The notes: generated by a model not told the origin, from the letters alone. DNA of 64,000 nucleotides from Archegozetes longisetosus (GCA_018873245.2 JAEMBT020000009.1:7439288-7503287); one strand, 5' to 3'. Shown: positions 34,206 to 46,101, counted from the stretch's first letter. Made by a program: numbers and translations.

Positions 34206-36429
34206 GCTATTTCTTAAAATGTGCTTTACTTAGGCAAACTTATGAATGTATAACTCAATACGAGAAAATTTAATACCTGTGTGAGTGCTATCCACAGCTA
34301 ACCCTTTAGGCCCCTTACGCCTAAGATTAGACAATATTTGATAAAACAGTTTTATCTTCGAAATTTGATTCTATTTAACTTTGAAGTCGTACTATTCTAT
34401 CAAATTTAAATGGCGTGAAAATCTTATTCAATCAACCAATTTAAAAGCATTTAATGTTAGCTTTCTTAGCCGCCCAGTGATTAGTGTACTGACCATTGAT
34501 AGAATAGACTCAAGTTCGTGTACACTATTGACAATTTTTTTTATCTTTAATATAAAAATATTTTTACTCCAATTTTTTCATTTGAAAGTTTGCCTTACTA
34601 TGCTTTTACCTGAACAATGTTACAACTTACGCTCGTACTTCAGTTGAGATGAGATAAAAAACGAGAGCAATAATTTATAAATTCAAGATAGAATCAGCTT
34701 TTATTTTTATTGACTATTCTAATTTCAACTAAACTGAAGTATGAGCGTGATTTGTAAATAGACTGACTACCTCGATCCGGGCCACTTGCGTGAGATTTTG
34801 ATACAAAGGGGGAGAGTAAGCGATTTTTTCAATGAAATTTCAGAGATCAATAAATTCTACACTTAGGTTACATAAAAAATTTTACCACTGAGAATTACAT
34901 CAATTACTAGCGAATAATTGACTGTATTTGAAAGTATATTTTTATCAGATTTTGCAGCATTTAATATCGCCTCATTCTTCGAAACGTAATCAGCGAACTC
35001 AATGCATGACGTTTGAAAGTTAGACTTTATGTAGATCTATGCTCTGACCAAATCAATACTCATTAGACTTCTCTCGTTATCCTATAATTTCTTCATTAGA
35101 CTAAGTAATCTTCGACCAAATCATTAGCTATCGGAACACAAAAAACTGATTCAACAATTTTTGTTAGATTTGGCAAAGAATTGATCTTTAAAAGTTTGAC
35201 TCAAAGCTTACCATTATTCAGAACTTTATCTTCATCACTAGTCGAAGCGAAAGCCAAATCGAAGAGTGATATATCATTGAATAGCTTGTCCTCATCTATA
35301 GATACTTTAATGAATTCAAGATATCGCGTATTTCATTAATTTTAGGTTCATTCTTGAAACTAAGATATGAAAAATTCTTAAAATTCGTGTCTTCCTGGAA
35401 TCAAAGAATTGATCAAAGTATTCAAGCGTACGTCCATATGCTTCGACAGCCAGTGTTAAAGTTTTTTGTCTCTCATTCGAACCAATCCACCTTAAATACT
35501 CGGCTACTTCAACATAAAAGCTTGTGCTTAATTCTCTTTTATTATTGAACGCATCTCAATAATTATTTGGTACAAATGAGTCGCATTGATTGACTTGCCT
35601 TGTAATTTGAGAAGATATTCATTGAAGAATTTCATAAAGTGATGACGAAAGAACAGAAAAACTTCAGTTAAAGCTTTAAGATGTTTTGTTTGTAATTACA
35701 ACTTTACATTTATTAAACTTTTACGCGTACACCTTTGAAGTAAAGCTTCATATTCACTTATTACGATCTTAAAAATAACACGAAAGTATTTTGTTTTACA
35801 GTTTATCACTTAGTATTTTAAAGGTTTTATGTAATTTTATGATATAAATCGAAATTATTCGTTCTGAATTAGTTTCTAACATACATTTTAAAATTTCAAT
35901 AGTTCTTTTTAATGCGTGAGACTCTCGCCTCACGCAAGTAACCGACGCAGGAGATGTGAGTCAGACCCCTCGATGCGTGAGAGGTGGTCAACCTGTTTGT
36001 AACAATGTTCGAGTAAAAACACAGTAAAGCAAATTTTAAAGTGAAAAAATTGAAGGGAAACGTTTTGATATTAAAAATAAAAGAAAAAAATTGTCAATAG
36101 TGTACGCAAACCTGAGTCTAATCTATCAAAGGTCAGTACACTAACCACTAGGCTACCAAGAAAGTTAAACATTAAATTCCTTTAAATTAAGTGATTGAAT
36201 AGGATTTTCATGCCATTTATATTCGATAAAATAATATGTTTTCAAAGTTAAGTAGAACCAAAACTCAAAGATAAATCTGTTCTATTAAAGATTGTTTAAT
36301 CTTGGGTGTGAAAGGTCTAAGGGGGGTCAGTTGTGGATAGAACTCACACATAGGTGTTGAGTTTTCTGGTTTTAAGTTATACATTTAAGGGTCTGCCTAA
36401 GTAAAGTACATTTAAAAGAAAAGCTTAGA
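34201..36429. mobile_element. 2.2-kb element with about 440-bp inverted repeats containing tRNA-like boxes
   Basis: The left arm (34201 to about 34640) is the diverged reverse complement of the right arm (about 35990 to 36429); ends read TCTAAGCTATTTCTT and its relative. Each arm carries a tRNA-like piece with GATTAGTGTACTGACC and GTGTACACTATTGACAATTTT. The middle (about 34800-35930) shows a decayed minus-strand coding remnant (KLQGKSINATHLYQII then FYVEVAEYLRWIG) that could be a hAT-type transposase, but I am not sure. Arms have diverged, so the element is old. Confidence 0.65.
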
Positions 36430-36597
36430 TTTAAATCTTCAACATGTTTCAAAAAGTCTTGACGCTATTCAGAGTATTGGGTCGCTTGATTAAGAATTGA
36501 TAGTCTGTCAAAACATTTTATGAGTAAAGAAAGTCTCAAAGCTACCATAACTCTTATCAAAGATCAAATTAATGAATTGCATGATTCGAATGATCTA

Positions 36598-38129
36598 CAT
36601 TATGACTCATAAGAATGTTAGTAGCAGTAAAAAACTGTTTCATATCTTTGAATTTATATAACTATGCGAAGATCAATTATTTTTCTACAAATTTTGTTTT
36701 AAAATAAAGCTTAATCATTTTAATTTCTTTTGGTATCAAATTATCGAGTAATGACGCACTTTTGACTTAGAGATAATACAAAACTTTGTGTCATAAGTGA
36801 GTTAGCACTGGTTTTGATCCCAATTAGAGTGACTGAATAATTGATAAACAATTATTTTAATTACAAGTCAAGATTATAACAATTGAACACTGAACAAATA
36901 ATTAAGATTTAATTGAATTGGGCTAAAATTATCTTAAATAATGGCTAAACTCATGAGTTCATAGAAGTTATACGTCTAGAAATGTATAGATCGAGAAAAG
37001 GGGGATCATATCAATGGATTGCGAATCGAACCAAATGAAGTGATGTCGGAGTTACAAATGTAGTCTAAAAGATCGACGAATACGGCGCTGTCCGTAACTT
37101 GTTCAGAAGTGATCGGAGACGGCGCACAACTAAGCAGACGGATGATAGAATCGTATAGATTGTCAATAAAAACCAGGAAATGATGCCAAACAAGTTAAAG
37201 TGTCAAATTCAGTGAATATCAACTGCAGTGAGTCTACAATCAAACAAAGTTTAACAAGAAAGAAATCCATTTGATGTAATTGCAAGTAAAAGACAAGCAA
37301 ATCGAAAATCGAATTAATTAGCTTGAATTTCGATTTGTCAGGCAATATGATCTTACACCAGAGGTTTAAGGGCAAGTTTCGATACTTCCCACGAAGTTCA
37401 GCATATTTGTCTGTTGCATTCAATAATAGTCGGTCTTTTACTTGCAATTACACCGAACGGATTTCTTTCTTGTTAAACTTTGTTTGATTGTAGACTCACT
37501 GCAGTTGATATTCACTGAATTTGACACTTTAACTTGTTTGGCATCATTTCCTGGTTTTTATTGACAATCTATACGATTCTATCATCGGTCTGCTTAGTTG
37601 TGCGCCGTCTCCGATCACTTCTGAACAAGTTACGGACAGCGCCGTATTCGTCGATCTTTTAGACTACATTTGTAACTCCGACATCACTTCATTTGGTTCG
37701 ATTCGCAATCCATTGATATGATCCCCCTTTTCTCGATCTATACATTTCTAGACGTATAACTTCTATGAACTCATGAGTTTAGCCATTATTTAAGATAATT
37801 TTAGCCCAATTCAATTAAATCTTAATTATTTGTTCAGTGTTCAATTGTTATAATCTTGACTTGTAATTAAAATAATTGTTTATCAATTATTCAGTCACTC
37901 TAATTGGGATCAAAACCAGTGCTAACTCACTTATGACACAAAGTTTTGTATTATCTCTAAGTCAAAAGTGCGTCATTACTCGATAATTTGATACCAAAAG
38001 AAATTAAAATGATTAAGCTTTATTTTAAAACAAAATTTGTAGAAAAATAATTGATCTTCGCATAGTTATATAAATTCAAAGATATGAAACAGTTTTTTAC
38101 TGCTACTAACATTCTTATGAGTCATAATG
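36598..38129. mobile_element. 1.5-kb near-perfect palindrome made of the 5' half of a Tc1-like element
   Basis: Left arm 36596-37294 and right arm 37433-38131 are reverse complements without net indels, with only rare mismatches (for example gacgg versus gaccg near 37140). They surround a 138-bp spacer and sit between TA dinucleotides. The arm encodes, with stops, GAVRNLFRSDRRRRTTKQTDDRIV, broken here as GAVRNLFRSD and RRRRTTKQTDDR, like the second helix-turn-helix of Tc1 transposases. The spacer on the minus strand has LWCKIILPDKSKF, like the Tc1 WxKVIWSDESKF catalytic start. Looks like an inverted duplication of the 5' half of a Tc1 copy. Confidence 0.8.
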
Positions 38130-38134
38130 TAATT

Positions 38135-39400
38135 ATTAGGGAATGTTTTATCTATTTTGCCAAGAAATGGGTAGAGTTTCTCCCAAACAATGATTATCCG
38201 ATACAATTGAAAATAGTCTCAAAAGTTTTTGCTATTTCAACGAGTATTGTATTATAAAAAAACATTTCAGTATCATGAAGAAAGCTTGTAAATATGACAG
38301 AAGTAATATGCGTACATCTGTTATTGAAGCAGAAATCAATTACGAGTTTCAGTGAGTTTTATGACTTTGTTAAATATAATTTTTCTTATAAATCAACTCG
38401 AATTTTTACAAATTTTCATACTAGATAATAAAATTTTTTACGCTTACCCAATATAGATGAAATTTAAAAACTTCTCAGAAGACGCCAAACTTTTGCAATC
38501 TTGAAAATTTTAAACTTTTTGAAAACTTGATAACATTTGACAACTTGCAAATACTTGCGAGTAATCTTGAATTAAGCTTTTGCACTCTATTTATTGTTTT
38601 TCAATGTCATAAAACTATATAAATCTATTTTCCTATCTCAGTGTAATTTTTCAGTGTCATCATGCAGACACATGATATGAGGAGGGGAGTTAAACTTAAG
38701 AATCTGAATAATTTATAAAGTTTGTTATCTTAAGGGGAAAAAATACTTTGAAAATTCTATATAATATTTTTTTACAAATATGAATTCATAAAATTTAATC
38801 TATCAGGTTGCTCAAACTATCAGAAGCTACAAAAATTTTTAGCCAATCAATCAGAGCTGAAAATACGATTATTTCATTTAACGAACCAATAAGCATAAAA
38901 TGCAATTTAAAATAACACTTATGAAATCTACAGTTAAACTCCTATCAAATACATCAATACCAGGAAAAATTTCTTAACATTTATTCAATATGAATTTTAA
39001 AGTAATGACGTTTGCCATTTTAATTCATGATTACTCAACTTTATACGTGCAGATTAAAAATTTAATTGAAAAATGAAAGGCGTTTCCGTATATTCCTGTT
39101 CTGATTACTGTCATTGAAATAAATCTTGAAATTACCTAATGAAAATTGAGGTAAAATTGAGTAATTATGAATAATAATTTAAAATAACTCAATCATATAA
39201 TTTTAATTCTAAACTGAAACACGAGACAAATACCTACTTAGAGCTATAGACACTTTTCGCTTTATTTGTGTTAAAAATCTAAGAATCTTAAACTGATTAA
39301 TTGAATTTTTTCCATAGCCTAAAGTTGCTCAAAAGTATCTAAACAGAAAATATCATTAGGTTTTTCATTCTTTTATCAGACCATATTTTGAACTTGTGAC
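38135..39400. other. Upstream region of the SREBP-like gene, no gene seen
   Basis: AT-rich with short simple repeats (CTTGAAAATTTT, AACTTG near 38500). Presumably contains the promoter of the downstream gene, but I can point to no convincing motif. Confidence 0.35.
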
Positions 39401-39410
39401 CGAACTCCAT

Positions 39411-40154
39411 ATGGATGACTTCACTAACAACTCGTATCATTTTGATCATACTTTGATCAATGAGACTGATTTCCACTTATTTGATCAACTTTATAGCAAT
39501 CAGGATTCTGGTGAACAAACTACTTTTTATATTAATTATAATGATAATAACGATAAAAACTATCAGCGAATTGTTAGTACTCAGACAGATAGTGCATTAC
39601 AGGACACGAACCAAACAAACTATTATCTTAATAAGAATTCAACTTTAAATGCGAGTCATTTGTTATGTCAGCCGATGTCAAGTGAATCAACGGAAACGAC
39701 AGAAACTCATGAACGAAGTGGTTGTGAAATGAACGAACTGTTTTCAGCCAGTACTGAAACTTCTCATCGTTTCATAAATAAGATGTCAGAAGAACCAAAG
39801 TCAAACTTAAGTAAAAAGAAACTTAAGAGAAAGAAGATGGAAAGGAAATTGACTGAATGTAAAAATTATTGCTTATGTTCGAGAAAGTTAGCGCGTTACG
39901 CGGCTGAAAACAAGTATAGGTCATCGATTAATCAACAGATAAATAAACTGAAGACATTAATGGCAGGACCTAACGTTAACTGGAAAAAGTCAACCGTTTT
40001 AGAAACAGCGGCTCAATATGTGGAACATCTAAAGAGAGTAAATTCCAATTTAGTTGAAGAAAATTTACAGCTCAAACTTAAATTGAGTCCGTACTCATCA
40101 GTCACTCCATCACCGATCAATACTGCTTACATAATAAATCATTCCTTTAACTAA
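39411..40154 (+). CDS. SREBP-like basic helix-loop-helix leucine-zipper protein, soluble
   Basis: 247 residues from the ATG at 39411 in one exon; the frame is open a few codons further up but without an ATG. The N-terminus starts MDDF, is acidic and rich in Asn/Thr/Ser. A basic cluster (KKKLKRKKMERK) precedes the bHLH. The basic region has ENKYRSSIN, matching the SREBP signature EKRYRSSIN with its diagnostic tyrosine, then helix 1 NKLKTLM, a loop, KKSTVLETAAQYVEHL, and zipper leucines running to about residue 225. SREBPs bind sterol response elements and switch on lipid genes. They normally continue into two membrane helices and a regulatory domain of some 600 residues, all absent here: TAA follows 22 residues after the zipper. 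AATAAA at 40256. The family call is strong; function as a constitutively soluble form is inference. Confidence 0.8.
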   Translation: MDDFTNNSYHFDHTLINETDFHLFDQLYSNQDSGEQTTFYINYNDNNDKNYQRIVSTQTDSALQDTNQTNYYLNKNSTLNASHLLCQPMSSESTETTETHERSGCEMNELFSASTETSHRFINKMSEEPKSNLSKKKLKRKKMERKLTECKNYCLCSRKLARYAAENKYRSSINQQINKLKTLMAGPNVNWKKSTVLETAAQYVEHLKRVNSNLVEENLQLKLKLSPYSSVTPSPINTAYIINHSFN

Positions 40155-40203
40155 GAGTGGCGTTCGATTGTAAAATTCAACGATTATTTATTGATGTATA
40201 TGA

Positions 40204-40262
40204 GTTATTTTTCTTTTCAGACTTAAGACAGAATAACATGTTTTACTTATAAACTAATAAAA
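40204..40262 (+). repeat. Repeat unit with splice-acceptor-like TTTTCTTTTCAG, copy 1
   Basis: About 60 bp, also at 41034-41092 with about 80% identity. Both contain TTTTCTTTTCAG followed by a short open frame NLRQNN then a stop. Copy 1 is in the 3' flank of the SREBP-like gene. Confidence 0.5.
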
Positions 40263-40335
40263 TACTTTTGTTATTTTCAAAAACTAAATAAAACTTTGAT
40301 TTTAACTTGATTTAGTTATTGATGAACTTATTTTA

Positions 40336-40983
40336 TTAACGTATAAGTGCGTTTTATGTACGCGCGTATTTAAGGTGAAACTACTCTATTTTTTGGCGCG
40401 AAGTTCACCTTAAATACGTGCGTATTTAAGCCTCATAAAGTGAGGTCAGCTCCAAAAAAGTCAATTTCACTTTAAAAGCGCACTTTTCATGACACATTAT
40501 TAGCACGTTTTAAGCACAAAGTAAGTGACCTTTAACTTGTAATTAGAAGTCAATACACAAATTAGTCAGTAAGTAGTCATTAAAATGGATCAAAATATTT
40601 ATAATAATCTGAACAACGGCTCAAATATTATCAATGAAACTCAAATAATATCAGATCTAAGTAAGTAAAGCTAATTTTAAGTTACATGTTTACATATATT
40701 TAATATTTTTTTACACAACAAAGCGAACAAATAAGTTTAATAAAACTTAACATCTAATTATCGACCATTAAGTTAAAATAAATTCAATTAAAATCCTTAT
40801 TTCTCAAAATAGCATAAAGTGCCTCAAAGTAACACAAAAAATTGTCATCTAGTGCGTATTTAAAGCGAATTTATTAGTGTTTCACTTTAAATACGTGCGT
40901 GTTTAAGACCATTTTTTGTGGTCCATAAAAAAGTCCAGTTTCATTTTAAATACGCGCGTATTCAAAGCGCACTTATACGTTAA
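40336..40983. mobile_element. TTAA-flanked palindromic element with TACGCGCGTA motifs
   Basis: 648 bp bounded by TTAA. Inverted ends of about 46 bp start CGTATAAGTGCG and include TACGCGCGTATTTAA. Further palindromic TTAAATACGTGCGTATTTAA-like words lie near 40355, 40415 and 40895. TTAA is the piggyBac target, but the ends lack the usual CCC start, so the family is open. Confidence 0.65.
40585..40665 (+). other. Possible orphan first exon
   Basis: ATG followed by 22 codons (MDQNIYNNLNNGSNIINETQ...) up to a gtaagt donor. Splicing to the CAG at about 41051 would add NLRQNNLFRP and a stop, giving a peptide of about 36 residues. It has the same MD start, Asn richness and INET word as the N-terminus of the SREBP-like protein 1.2 kb upstream, so it may be the remnant of a duplicated gene. 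Weak. Confidence 0.2.
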
Positions 40984-41033
40984 GTAGATCGGTGTATCTC
41001 AAACAACATGTATGGTATTCGTGTATTTAAGTA

Positions 41034-41092
41034 GTTTTTCTTTTCAGACCTGAGGCAGAATAACTTGTTTCGCCCGTAAACCAATAGACAGT
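41034..41092 (+). repeat. Repeat unit with splice-acceptor-like TTTTCTTTTCAG, copy 2
   Basis: Diverged copy of 40204-40262, on the other side of the TTAA-flanked element. Confidence 0.5.
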
Positions 41093-41099
41093 TATTCTT

Positions 41100-41915
41100 A
41101 TTAGTTACTGATTATTGTTTGTAACTACTGATAGATCAATCTATTGAATTTTTCATATATTTAATTGTTACATCTATTTAATAAATGAGTGTATCTCAAG
41201 AAGTGGTATGTTTAGTATGTATACATATTGAGGCCACTGTTTCTAAAACGGTCGCACTTATCCAGTTAACACTAGGCCAGGCTTCTAATATCTTCAGGCT
41301 TTATATTTGTTCACTAATTGGCCTATATTTGTTGTCAGTCATGGAATGCGCAATCTTTCTCAAACATGAACTAGAAATTTTACTTTCAGTCAATTTTCTT
41401 CCTGCTTTCTTCTTTCTGTTAAATATTTTCAAGTTTGACTTCTCATCTTTATGAAATAAGAAGTTTAATACTCATATAGTTCGTTCATTGCATAACCACT
41501 TTATTCACGAGTTTCTGATGTTTCCATTGATTCACTTGATATCGGCTGACACTATAAATGACTTGTATTTGGAGATTGAAGTAAAGGTAAAGTTTTGGTA
41601 CTTAAATACTTTTACCGTAAATTAACCTCGTTAACTCATTCTGAAAGTACTTCTGTTCCGAAATGAAATTCTTATTTTCTATATAGTTATTGAATGATAA
41701 AGACGTTTCATTCACGTTCTCAAATATTTTATAAATATTAATTAAAATTTAATTGAAGGGAAATTTGAAAATAACAAAACGTGATGTATTTTGAATTCAG
41801 TTTTTAAATAACTCACAAACATTAGCCAAATTGTTTGCCCTCCTGCACTCATCATCTTCAAGTTTATAAGTCTGTCAAAAATATTTAATAACATTTATTG
41901 AAATTTCATCTGAAG
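41100..41915. other. Intergenic, no convincing gene
   Basis: An 89-codon frame from ATG at 41185 has a hydrophobic, low-information composition and no recognisable motif; probably chance. Confidence 0.35.
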
Positions 41916-41919
41916 ATTA

Positions 41920-42070
41920 ACTTCACCTTGATTATGGGATTTCGCATATTTGTCTCAAATCACACTCATATAATTAAAGGTTAGATATATTGATTGTGGC
42001 AGACCTAATCAAAACTTAAACTTATAGAGTGTTATAGCAGAACGACATTTGCAACAATAATGTACAACCA
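41920..42070. repeat. Inverted partial copy of 3005-3170
   Basis: Reverse complement of roughly 3005-3170 in copy A (and the matching part of copy B), with scattered substitutions. Lies just before the direct fragment at 42466, so pieces of the repeat family have been shuffled here in both orientations. Confidence 0.7.
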
Positions 42071-42465
42071 AAGTTTGTAATCAAAATTAACACAAATTCT
42101 ATATGAGTATAAAATTCTGTATCTTATTCTAATCAAAAATTGCAATATTTAAAGACCTCAGTTTACGTTTAAACTTTGTAGAGTGAACAAAAAGTGTTAA
42201 CACAAAGCTAATTGTTTCACACGACTGATAACAGAAGTAAGCCTCTGAAAAATTTGTAGCGTATCTACAATGGATCTAACTTTTGGTTTAATCAGAAAGA
42301 TTACCAACTAATGGACAGTATATGGACAGCAAAAGCTGAACTTGCCAAAAGGAAAAGCAGAAGTAATAGTCCTTTTCCAGTAGATTTATATAATCTTGAA
42401 TTCTCTGGTTAGACCAAAATCAGTTAAATAAATTTCGTCTGATTTTTATATTAAATTAGGACTAA

Positions 42466-42872
42466 ATACAGACAGAAGTCATGTTAAAAATAATAAAACC
42501 TACATGCGTGGACTCATTTTCATTTTGATGTTACGAAATTCCTAAAATTTTTACAAATTGATAATATAATCAATTAGGGAGTATTCGAAAATAAGTTTAA
42601 TTAATATTATTTATATAAGAAAAATATAAAAAACTAGCATAAGACCGCGATTAATGTGCTTACATTAAATATGTTGTCACTAGAATTCAAATGAGAAATG
42701 AGTGTAAACGTGAACAGATTCTTTGGTTAATGAGAAACTGCCTTAGGCTTAGTTTAATGTATTTTCAACAAATGTGAATCATTTCGAAAAACTAATTAGT
42801 GAATGAAAAACTTATAAGTCATAATTAAAACCACTAAAAACAAGTCAGTTATTTTCTATTCAATTGAAAACT
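42466..42872. repeat. Older partial copy of the duplicated repeat
   Basis: Direct-orientation diverged copy of 2065-2470, located about 1.3 kb before copy B begins. It carries many substitutions and small indels relative to both A and B, so it predates the recent duplication. Confidence 0.75.
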
Positions 42873-42879
42873 TTTGAAG

Positions 42880-44120
42880 TTGAGAAAATTGATAGAAATT
42901 TGAGCTAAATAAATAAAAGTATCATGTACTCAACACAAAATCCGAAACTGTTACGCCGAAAGTACTACATTTAGCAATATTTAGTAACTGATCATTTAAA
43001 ATTGTTTTACATTCTATATCGCAATTGCAATCAATATGACTGGTTTAAACCCTTGCGGTTATATCATTTTCCAGGTTTATGCGTAAAATCTTGTTTGCCC
43101 TTCAATTTGGTGGCTTATTTTCAATTTTCAAAGAAGCGTTTTAGCTTCCATTTCACTTTTTATTTTTATTTTCTATAAGTCGTTTTGTCTTTTCTAGTAA
43201 TCGAAAGTACTTTTCGCCTCAATCTTCTTATAAACAATGAATGAAAGCAAGTAGAAATATAAAGAGCTCATTAGTCCCCGGCTTGTATAAGAATAATAGC
43301 ATAATTAGTCACATAACCTAATGTTATGAAAACAGTTACACTTTCAGATCGAATAAAGTCGAAGCACTGAATCTGATCCTTTTCTCATACCAATCGCAAC
43401 TTTGACCGATTTATATTCTTCCAATACTAAACACTGAACTGTGATTCTCGTTTCCGTTGATTTAGTCAGCGATTTCATAAAGTTTATGATATTTTGAGAA
43501 TAATAACAAATGAGTATTATATCCATTGACTCGCATATTATGTATGATATCAGGGCCAATATTTGATAATTAATGTGATGGTTTCTTGTGAAGTAATCCC
43601 ATGAGATGCAGGGTGCAGAAGATATAAATATGCTATTCATCCGTAGCTTTCATGACAATCGCATGCGAAAGCAATGAATTAATTTTGCCATTCTCTCTAA
43701 GAAAGAACAGTGATTTAAAGGAGATAGATTTAAAGCTTAAACTAAAAATGCTTTCACTAACAAACATTTGATTGAAAGTTAAAATATTTCATTTGTTTAT
43801 AATACAACAATATGAAACGACTAAGACTAAAAAAGAATGATCTGTTGAAAATAGTCTTATAATTAGCAAACTTTATGTTATTGGGCTTTGATTTTATCAT
43901 TTAGTTCAAAACTTTTTAAATATAAAATCAATTTAGTTTACATTAGAACTCAAACTTGAGTTGAAAATAAAAAGTGATTATTTTTTTCTCATTTGTGAAG
44001 TACTATTCTCTAGTCGGCATTATTTAAAGATCTAAACAGTTAATGGTTCAATTAAAAATAATAACAATAATCATTAAAATTATGAGTAATAGCGAACTTT
44101 AATGAGATATCTAATTAAAA
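42880..44120. other. Intergenic, no convincing gene
   Basis: A 98-codon minus-strand frame (43344-43640) is hydrophobic and could be a scrap of a multi-pass receptor, but nothing firm supports it. Confidence 0.35.
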
Positions 44121-44813
44121 GCGCTATCAATTAGAGAACAGGTGATTATAATAATAATGTTAAGTGTAGCCTTCGAAAATAAAAAAAGCTATTAATTATA
44201 TTTAAATAAAAATAAATTTAAATTGAGTTTTACTAGAATTAATTACAAAATCAAATACTAAAAATATCTTGAGTTCAATGTGAGTCCAAATATATATAGC
44301 AAACTTGTAAGTGATAACTAACAGATATATTTAGAAATACTTTTTGAATAGCTTTTAAAAACGCGTATCATTTAAACGCCTGAAACAATACTTTTAATGA
44401 AATTACAGTTTTCAAAAATACAAATTGTTATGCATGCGCGGGTGCCACCCGTCCCGGTTTCGCCGGGACAGTCCTGGAATAAAGAGATTTGTCCCGTGTC
44501 ACGACGAGGTATAGACCGGGACATCCTATGTCCCAGTATGAGCTGAAGTTTCTTTATTTCCTTAAAGATTATGAAACTTATACTCATGTAGATTTTGTGT
44601 TAATTTTAGCTAAACTAAAATGAGCTAAACAAAGTTCATCTGCTTTTTATATTAAGTTTAAATATTGAGAATGGCATTGAGCGCAAGTGTAAAGTATAAA
44701 ATCTTAAAACTGAATTGAGACTGATAAGAAGCGCAAACTATTAATCTCTAACTCTATCAAATCAATTTTATATTTAACCTCTATGATTCGCATCTATTAC
44801 TCACAATGCGGAT

Positions 44814-46101
44814 CCGACTATTGTCGCAAAATTTCAATCTAAATCTTCAATAAACTAATAGATTAGTTAATTTCATAAAATTTTATGTATATCTAAAAGG
44901 CTGATCGCGAGGTTATAGGTCAGAATTAAAGGTTATAAGTTTGCATAAAATATCAATGGAGTGTATTAGTGAACAATTTCATATAAGGCTTAGTGGCCCA
45001 AACGACTAAAGACTTGTATATTTTTCTATACTTTCGCATGTGGGATCGAATCCACATCTGTAACTAATTTTGCATTTTAAAATTATTATACAGTACTGGA
45101 CAAATCTAACTCCGTCTACGTTTACATGAATATCTCGAGAACCACAATTCCGATTCCAATTCTGTTTTCACTATTTTGTAGCAGAAATGTGTACGATTCT
45201 AACGGTATGCTACTTGCCAAATTATTCCATATAATAATAAAATAAATCAATAAAATGTAAAGTTCATCAAAAAAAATTTTACGTCAGATTCGTAAAATCT
45301 ATAATTTAAATGCTATTTTAAATTTTTTAATAGGTTTATATTAAATATTTTAATATAAAATCTTAACCGAAATTTGGCAAGTAGCATATCGTTAGAATCG
45401 TACACATTTCTGCTACAAAATAGTGAAAACAGAATTGGAATCGGAATTGTGGTTCTCGAGATATTCATGTAAACGTAGACGGAGTTAGATTTGTCCAGTA
45501 CTGTATATTGGTATTTTTTTCATTGATTTCAATTAAGAATTCAAAGATCAATAATTCGAAATTACAAAATAAATTAAGACAATTAATTTATTCAATTTCA
45601 TGAAAATGAAAATCAATGAAGAAATGTTTAAAACAAATACATTTTCTACAATGACTACATTGAGCAAAACATTCATTAATACAATTATCAGTATTACAAT
45701 CGATTTCAGAAAATTTAAAACAAATATCTCTTACATGCCTTGATTTATTTTGTAATTTCGAATTATTGATCTTTGAATTCTTAATTGAAATCAATGAAAA
45801 AAAATACCAATATATAATAATTTTAAAATGCAAAAATAAGTTATAGATGCGGATTCTATCCCACATGCGAAAGTATAGAAAAATATACAAGTCTTTAGTC
45901 GTTTGGGCCACTAAGCCTTATATGAAATTGTTCATTAATACACTCCATTGATATTTTGTACAAACTTATAACCTTTAATTTTGACCTATAACCTCGCGGT
46001 CAGCCGTTTAGATATACATAAAATTTTATGAAATTAACTAATCTATTAGTTTATTGAAGATTTAGATTGAAATTTTTGCGACAATAGTCGGATCCGCATT
46101 G
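44814..46101. mobile_element. Foldback element with long inverted repeats (copy B)
   Basis: Copy B counterpart of 675-1975, same CAATGCGG ends and TCA flanks, with the nested Tc1-type MITE in the left arm and the cysteine-rich minus-strand frame at 45588-45911. Confidence 0.75.
45091..45503. mobile_element. Tc1-type palindromic MITE, nested (copy B)
   Basis: 413 bp, same length and ends as the copy A element, TA on both flanks. Its presence at the identical place shows that the insertion preceded the large duplication. Confidence 0.85.

Noticed and set aside
35354..35548. 64-codon plus-strand ORF in the 34201-36429 element
   Set aside because: The minus strand has a more protein-like decayed frame over the same bases; neither is intact.
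41185..41454. 89-codon plus-strand ORF as a membrane protein
   Set aside because: Hydrophobic composition is expected by chance in AT-rich DNA with many T-rich codons; no motif and no splice context.
43344..43640. 98-codon minus-strand ORF as a chemoreceptor fragment
   Set aside because: Only a vague hydrophobic likeness; no conserved receptor motif.
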